DNA of 9,704 nucleotides from Planctomycetia bacterium (lineage in GTDB: Bacteria > Planctomycetota > Phycisphaerae > Phycisphaerales > UBA1924): contig SXOY01000261.1 in assembly GCA_005776545.1 (NCBI GenBank), forward strand, positions 1 through 9,704, written 5' to 3'. Of the stretch, positions 6,624-9,704 are shown piece by piece. The translations under genes were made by a program, and so were the position numbers. Positions within the stretch are counted from its first letter, which is position 1, and each line of letters starts with the position of its first letter. The notes below the pieces were generated by a model. That model ran no database searches. It was given only the letters and a program-made list of their open reading frames with translations, and was not told the origin of the DNA.

Positions 6624-7355
6624 TTACTTTGTGGGTGACGGTTTTGGATTGCGTCTGCCGTCTTTGGAATTCAATTTTTCACCGAGTTCAAGTACGAAGA
6701 CTTCGCCGTCATTCATGAGTTCAACCGTGCGGTCTTTGATTGCAATGACCTTGAATGTTTCTTCAACCATGTCTCCAACCGCCACGGTGGCCTTGTTGAT
6801 GCGAGCCACCGGCTTTGAGCCGTTCAATATTGACTCCAGTTTGAGGTTGCCAAATGCTGTGTTGCGAGCATCGGCACGCTCCTGGAGACGGCGCTGTGCT
6901 TCGAGTTTCTGGCGGTCAGAAAGATCATCTGGATTAGAAATGCCAATTGACGATTCGATTTTGATGTTCTCGAAAAACGGTGAAACAACCACGGACTTGG
7001 GCGAGATCTGAGTCGCCGGCGTGGACTGTTCCGCATCCAATCGCGCAATCGCCCGGTCTTGCCGCAAGACTCGCTCTGGGTCTTCTTTGGCGCGAACGTA
7101 GTCGATCTTGATATCGGTCGCGGCCGACGCTCCGCTCAGACCAAACTTGCGCATGGTCACAATCAGCGAGACCGTTCCAAGGACCATGGATAGCAGAATA
7201 ATGTTGAAGACGCTGATCTTGGTACTGCTTTTGGCTGGCACAGCCCCAGCGGCTTTCTCATCTAGTGACAGCATGAAAGAGCCGTGATTGCCGGTCGGTT
7301 TGGCATCCGCCTCAGGCTCTTCATTCAGCGGCGTAAGTGATTGGTGCGTACTCAT
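6624..7355 (-). CDS. PilP/GspC-like inner-membrane protein
   Basis: This 243-residue protein has a cytoplasmic Pro/Glu-rich N-terminus, one transmembrane helix (about 48-67, FNIILLSMVLGTVSLIVTM), a charged periplasmic linker with a probable helix rich in Arg/Gln/Glu (about 145-165), and a small C-terminal beta domain. That domain (about 170-225) reads LKLESILNGSKPVARINKA, then VAVGDMVEETFKVIAI and a VELMNDGEVFVLEL strand. This is the pattern of the PilP/GspC homology-region fold (LxGIxxG..P.A.I....v..Gd.V..f.V..I), which in known systems contacts the outer-membrane secretin. Position after pilO supports a PilP role. Classic PilP is a lipoprotein; this protein has no lipobox and uses a membrane helix as GspC does. 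The similarity is weak at sequence level, so no symbol is given. Its ATG overlaps the pilO stop (ATGA), and an AGGAGG lies upstream inside pilO. Confidence 0.7.
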   Translation of the reverse strand: MSTHQSLTPLNEEPEADAKPTGNHGSFMLSLDEKAAGAVPAKSSTKISVFNIILLSMVLGTVSLIVTMRKFGLSGASAATDIKIDYVRAKEDPERVLRQDRAIARLDAEQSTPATQISPKSVVVSPFFENIKIESSIGISNPDDLSDRQKLEAQRRLQERADARNTAFGNLKLESILNGSKPVARINKATVAVGDMVEETFKVIAIKDRTVELMNDGEVFVLELGEKLNSKDGRRNPKPSPTK

Positions 7356-7900
7356 TTGGTTGGCAGAGCCTCCTGCTGAAAGTAGATGCTGAGCGTGAAT
7401 TCCGCCTTCATCGCCGGGCCATCCTGTGCATCGATCGCACGGATTTTCAGTTCCGGAACACGGGTGATTCGGGGAAGTGCTTCGACATTGCGAAGGAACG
7501 CGTAGAAACCTCCAAAGCCGCCCTCAATACTCATTTCAAGCGGCTGTTCCATATAGAGCGATGCGGCAACTGGCTTACCGCTTTTGAGAGCTGGTGCTGC
7601 AAGTCCAGCTGAAACTGCGACATCGGAAACCTGCCGCACAACGCTGTCAATTTCCTTGCCCGTGGGCAATTTAGTTTCGATCACCTGAATCGACTTGCGA
7701 ATTTCGGTATTGGCTTTGACGAGGTCGTCTGTGCGAGCGGTCTCGATTTTCAATTTCTCAAGCATCTCTCGCATGTGCAAGATTTCTTCTTTGTCGGTCA
7801 GAATCTGCTTGTTCTGCGGCTTGAAAACAAACCACCAGCTTGCCAGCGGAAGTGCGACCAGGGTGCCGATCAATGTAATGCTGCGAATTCCAAGTTGCAT
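7352..7900 (-). CDS. pilO: Type IV pilus inner-membrane protein PilO
   Basis: This 182-residue protein has the PilO layout: a very short cytoplasmic N-terminus, one transmembrane helix (about 7-26), a periplasmic coiled coil (about 30-78, Glu/Lys/Leu-rich, ending before LPTGKEID) and a C-terminal ferredoxin-like domain (about 83-175). That domain contains the LEMSIEGGFGGFYAFLRNVEAL-type segment (121-142), in which a strand leads into the helix seen in PilO (...G.y.....f+..l..l.R). PilO pairs with PilN to form the periplasmic alignment subcomplex between the motor and the secretin. The start codon follows pilN after only 2 bases. The ribosome-binding site AAAGGA lies within the last codons of pilN, so translation of the two is probably coupled. 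The 3' end overlaps the next gene by 4 bases. Length is close to, slightly under, the usual size of about 200 residues. Confidence 0.88.
   Translation of the reverse strand: MQLGIRSITLIGTLVALPLASWWFVFKPQNKQILTDKEEILHMREMLEKLKIETARTDDLVKANTEIRKSIQVIETKLPTGKEIDSVVRQVSDVAVSAGLAAPALKSGKPVAASLYMEQPLEMSIEGGFGGFYAFLRNVEALPRITRVPELKIRAIDAQDGPAMKAEFTLSIYFQQEALPTK
7369..7374 (-). promoter_or_regulatory. Shine-Dalgarno AGGAGG for the pilP-like gene, with long spacing
   Basis: A perfect AGGAGG (CCTCCT on the plus strand) lies inside pilO, with 13 bases between it and the ATG at 7355. This spacing is longer than the usual 5-9 bases. No alternative in-frame start lies between the two. Reinitiation through the ATGA stop-start overlap may compensate. 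Confidence 0.5.
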
Positions 7901-7902
7901 AC

Positions 7903-8727
7903 TTAATCCTTTCCGCCAGAGGAGGGCTGAACATTGGCCTGAGGTGCTGACAGGCCCTTCTTTTCCGCTTCTTTCGCGGCGAGATCAATAGCGAGCTGTT
8001 TGAAACGTTCGTCGATTGACGGGGCTAGAGCGCGACCGTCAGCATCAGCACGCAGAACCGCTTCGATCTGAAACTGACGGAGGTTCTGTTCATGCACCAT
8101 GGTCTCTTTGATGAAAGAAAGCTCCACCGAAGAGAAGAGCGAGCAATCGCGAATAGAGCGAACGTAATCGGCCACGGAGTTGTTCGTGGACGCCGCACCA
8201 ATGAGCGTGAGTTGCTGTTCAAAACGTGGAGCTGTCTTTGCCGCTGCTTGCGCTTTGGCTTTTTCTTCAAGGCCCTTGGGAGCGGTTGTGGCGCCATTGG
8301 GGTTCTTTGGTGGCGGTGGGGCCTCAATGCGCTTGGTTTTCAGAGTAATATCAGTGAGCTTGAGTCCTTCGGGCAGACGCAGTACCAGTTCGCCCAGCAG
8401 GACTGAGCGTGGGACATTCTCGATCAACGAGGCTGTGATTTCAGCCTTTTCTCTCATCTTTGAGCGTTGATCTTCAAGTGCTGTGAGCTGTTCGAACCGC
8501 TTCGCTTCGGCCGTAAATTCTTCGACGATCGCGGCTTTCTCGCCGCGGGCCGATGCGCCAGCGCGGTTGGTGATCACAAATGTGCCAATGACACCAGCCA
8601 TCACACTTATGAAGAGCGCGAGGCAGATCAGATTGGTTCGCTGCTCAGATTTGCCGCGAACATATTCCGTCGGAAGGAAACTTCCGCCTGTTGCATCAGA
8701 CCGTGTCGAGAGTGGTTGTGCCATCAT
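7903..8727 (-). CDS. pilN: Type IV pilus assembly protein PilN
   Basis: This 274-residue bitopic inner-membrane protein has a short cytoplasmic N-terminus with a SFLPTEYVRGK segment (16-26), the counterpart of the NLLP-type motif by which PilN docks into PilM. A transmembrane helix (about 32-53) follows, then a periplasmic coiled-coil stretch (about 62-103), a first half-domain (LLGELVLRLPEGLKLTDITL, 110-129) and a second (about 168-226, with LTLIGAASTNNSVADYVRSI). The two halves give the PilN ferredoxin-like fold, but here they are split by a Pro/Ala/Lys-rich low-complexity insert (134-168). A charged tail (about 228-274) extends the C-terminus. Both features make it longer than typical PilN (about 180-220 residues). 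Two ATG codons are adjacent (8727 and 8724). The AAAGG at 8731-8735 is 3 bases from the first and 6 from the second, so the second may be the true start. The stop lies 2 bases before pilO. Confidence 0.88.
   Translation of the reverse strand: MMAQPLSTRSDATGGSFLPTEYVRGKSEQRTNLICLALFISVMAGVIGTFVITNRAGASARGEKAAIVEEFTAEAKRFEQLTALEDQRSKMREKAEITASLIENVPRSVLLGELVLRLPEGLKLTDITLKTKRIEAPPPPKNPNGATTAPKGLEEKAKAQAAAKTAPRFEQQLTLIGAASTNNSVADYVRSIRDCSLFSSVELSFIKETMVHEQNLRQFQIEAVLRADADGRALAPSIDERFKQLAIDLAAKEAEKKGLSAPQANVQPSSGGKD
7907..7912 (-). promoter_or_regulatory. Shine-Dalgarno AAAGGA for pilO
   Basis: AAAGGA, read on the minus strand, lies 6 bases before the pilO ATG at 7900 and overlaps the final codons of pilN (stop at 7903-7905). 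It supports the chosen pilO start and coupled translation. Confidence 0.6.
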
Positions 8728-8730
8728 GTG

Positions 8731-8735
8731 CCTTT
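8731..8735 (-). promoter_or_regulatory. Shine-Dalgarno AAAGG for pilN
   Basis: AAAGG on the minus strand sits in the 25-base gap between the pilM stop and pilN. Its spacing is 3 bases to the ATG at 8727 and 6 bases to the ATG at 8724, which favours the second ATG and a protein one residue shorter. Confidence 0.45.
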
Positions 8736-8752
8736 CGAATGCAAGACGTCAA

Positions 8753-9704
8753 TTACAGATCGGTTGGAGCGAGACAAAGTCCCATTGCGACCGCCCATCC
8801 GGGCTGGCCGGTTCGAAGATCAACATCCTTTACAAGTTCGTTGCCAGTGCGTGCAACTCGGGCGAGCGGGTCGGCAACCTGCGCGGGCAAACGTATCGCC
8901 CGGGCGATTGACTGACACAGCCCCTTGTGTGCCGCCTCGCCTCCGACAAAGATCGCCCGATCCAGCCGGCGTCCGGGGAACATTGCGTCGTAGTATCGAA
9001 GGCACATGGCAATTTCGTCAGTGATTATTTCAAGTGATTCGGAAAGGTCGATCGGGCTGGTCGGAGCGGTGTGGGGCATATCTACTGAACCCGCGGGGTC
9101 GCCTGCGCGGCGGTCTACGGCAATGTCATTTGATGTACCTGTGCCATTCTGACGCGCATCAATGGTGACATTACGATCACGCTTGCACAAGGTGTCAAGT
9201 TCCAGCCGTGCCTGCTGTGCTTCAGCAGCATCAACGTTCAATTGCTTTGCAGCAGCAAGATCAAGTGAACGTCCGCCGTGTTCAATACAGCGTGCGAAAA
9301 CCAGATCGCGACCGTGAGCGATTGCAACATTGGTCGTATGGAATCCCAGATCAAGATAGAGCGATGACAGTTTGTTGTCTTCGCCGCGCTTGGAGAGATA
9401 CTCAAAGCTGTAGAGCAGTGCTGCGAATTCAGTGACCATTCCCACTGGCTCAAGCTTGGCTCCACGCAGGGCCGCCATCAATTGCTCAACCATTTCCCGA
9501 CCCGCGGCAAACCCGATCGCTTCAGTTTTTGCGCCGCCCGCGACTGGACCGACTTCAACATGACGAAACACAAGCGCTGACGGATCGCAATGCAGCTGCT
9601 GAGAAAGTGAGGACTCAACCATCAGGCGGATATCCGCGTTGTCAGATCGTGGGAATTGCAGGTGCTTGCAGAATGTCAGCGCGGCGGGAAGAGTTGTCGA
9701 AGCA
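8753..9704 (-). CDS. pilM: Type IV pilus assembly protein PilM (5' end outside window)
   Basis: The frame stays open upstream of the ATG at 9622 to the window edge, and the extra 27 residues (...FCKHLQFPRSDNADIRL) read as PilM-like sequence, so that ATG is internal. The visible part is 316 residues; numbering starts at the first complete codon. PilM is a cytoplasmic actin-like ATP-binding protein that forms a ring under the pilus machine and binds the PilN N-terminus. The signature YLDLGFHTTNVAIAHGRDL at 116-134 (phosphate-binding strand-turn) is followed by ARCIEHGGRSL (137-147), matching the DIG..T.l.i / R.i..GG pattern of PilM and FtsA-like proteins. A second nucleotide-site block, IFVGGEAAHKGL, lies at 251-262, preceded by a helix ending in LRYYDAMFPG (235-244). 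A polar low-complexity stretch (about 172-222) separates the two lobes and is longer than in typical PilM. It is the first visible gene of the operon, 25 bases before pilN. Confidence 0.87.
   Translation of the reverse strand, partial: ASTTLPAALTFCKHLQFPRSDNADIRLMVESSLSQQLHCDPSALVFRHVEVGPVAGGAKTEAIGFAAGREMVEQLMAALRGAKLEPVGMVTEFAALLYSFEYLSKRGEDNKLSSLYLDLGFHTTNVAIAHGRDLVFARCIEHGGRSLDLAAAKQLNVDAAEAQQARLELDTLCKRDRNVTIDARQNGTGTSNDIAVDRRAGDPAGSVDMPHTAPTSPIDLSESLEIITDEIAMCLRYYDAMFPGRRLDRAIFVGGEAAHKGLCQSIARAIRLPAQVADPLARVARTGNELVKDVDLRTGQPGWAVAMGLCLAPTDL

Noticed and set aside
6580..7011. 143-codon plus-strand frame opposite the pilP-like gene
   Set aside because: Its Ser/Thr-rich hydrophobic start could be mistaken for a signal peptide, but it is antisense to a gene with operon context and a domain pattern.
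8467..9024. 185-codon plus-strand frame opposite pilN and pilM
   Set aside because: It runs across the 5' end of pilN and the 3' end of pilM, both clearly coding on the other strand; composition is Arg/Cys-rich, as is usual for shadow frames.

Overview
The window looks like ordinary chromosomal DNA from a Planctomycetota bacterium, most likely class Phycisphaerae. This is an inference from gene content. The first gene ends in a planctomycete-style sorting tail (P-T-P-G, a Leu/Gly-rich hydrophobic stretch, then four arginines). A DUF1800/DUF1501 pair follows, an arrangement common in Planctomycetota and some Proteobacteria. The type IV pilus genes carry long disordered insertions. No RNA gene, CRISPR array, insertion sequence, prophage or sign of recent transfer was seen.

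Layout, plus strand (about 1-4528): the 3' part of a PEP-CTERM-like exported protein, cut by the window edge, ends in a strong rho-independent terminator (772-802). A small single-domain asparaginase-family protein follows, apparently behind its own promoter and possibly leaderless. After a gap of about 175 bases comes a two-gene unit: a DUF1800 protein and, 23 bases downstream, a Tat-exported DUF1501 protein.

Layout, minus strand (about 4532-9704): a compact operon is read right to left as pilM (5' end outside the window), pilN, pilO, a pilP/gspC-like gene and pilB. Spacing is tight: 25 bases, 2 bases, a 4-base ATGA overlap, then 31 bases. The two halves of the window converge, with only three bases between the stop codons of the DUF1501 gene and pilB.

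How the genes work together: PilB is the hexameric ATPase that powers pilus (or pseudopilus) extension. PilM is a cytoplasmic actin-like ring protein that binds the N-terminus of PilN. PilN and PilO are bitopic inner-membrane proteins with periplasmic domains, and the PilP-like protein would link this alignment complex to an outer-membrane secretin. The major pilin, PilC, PilT and the secretin are not in the window. The DUF1800/DUF1501 pair has no assigned function. Nothing here is a clearly new system; the best leads are the DUF1800/DUF1501 pair, the membrane-anchored PilP/GspC hybrid, and the small, possibly leaderless asparaginase.
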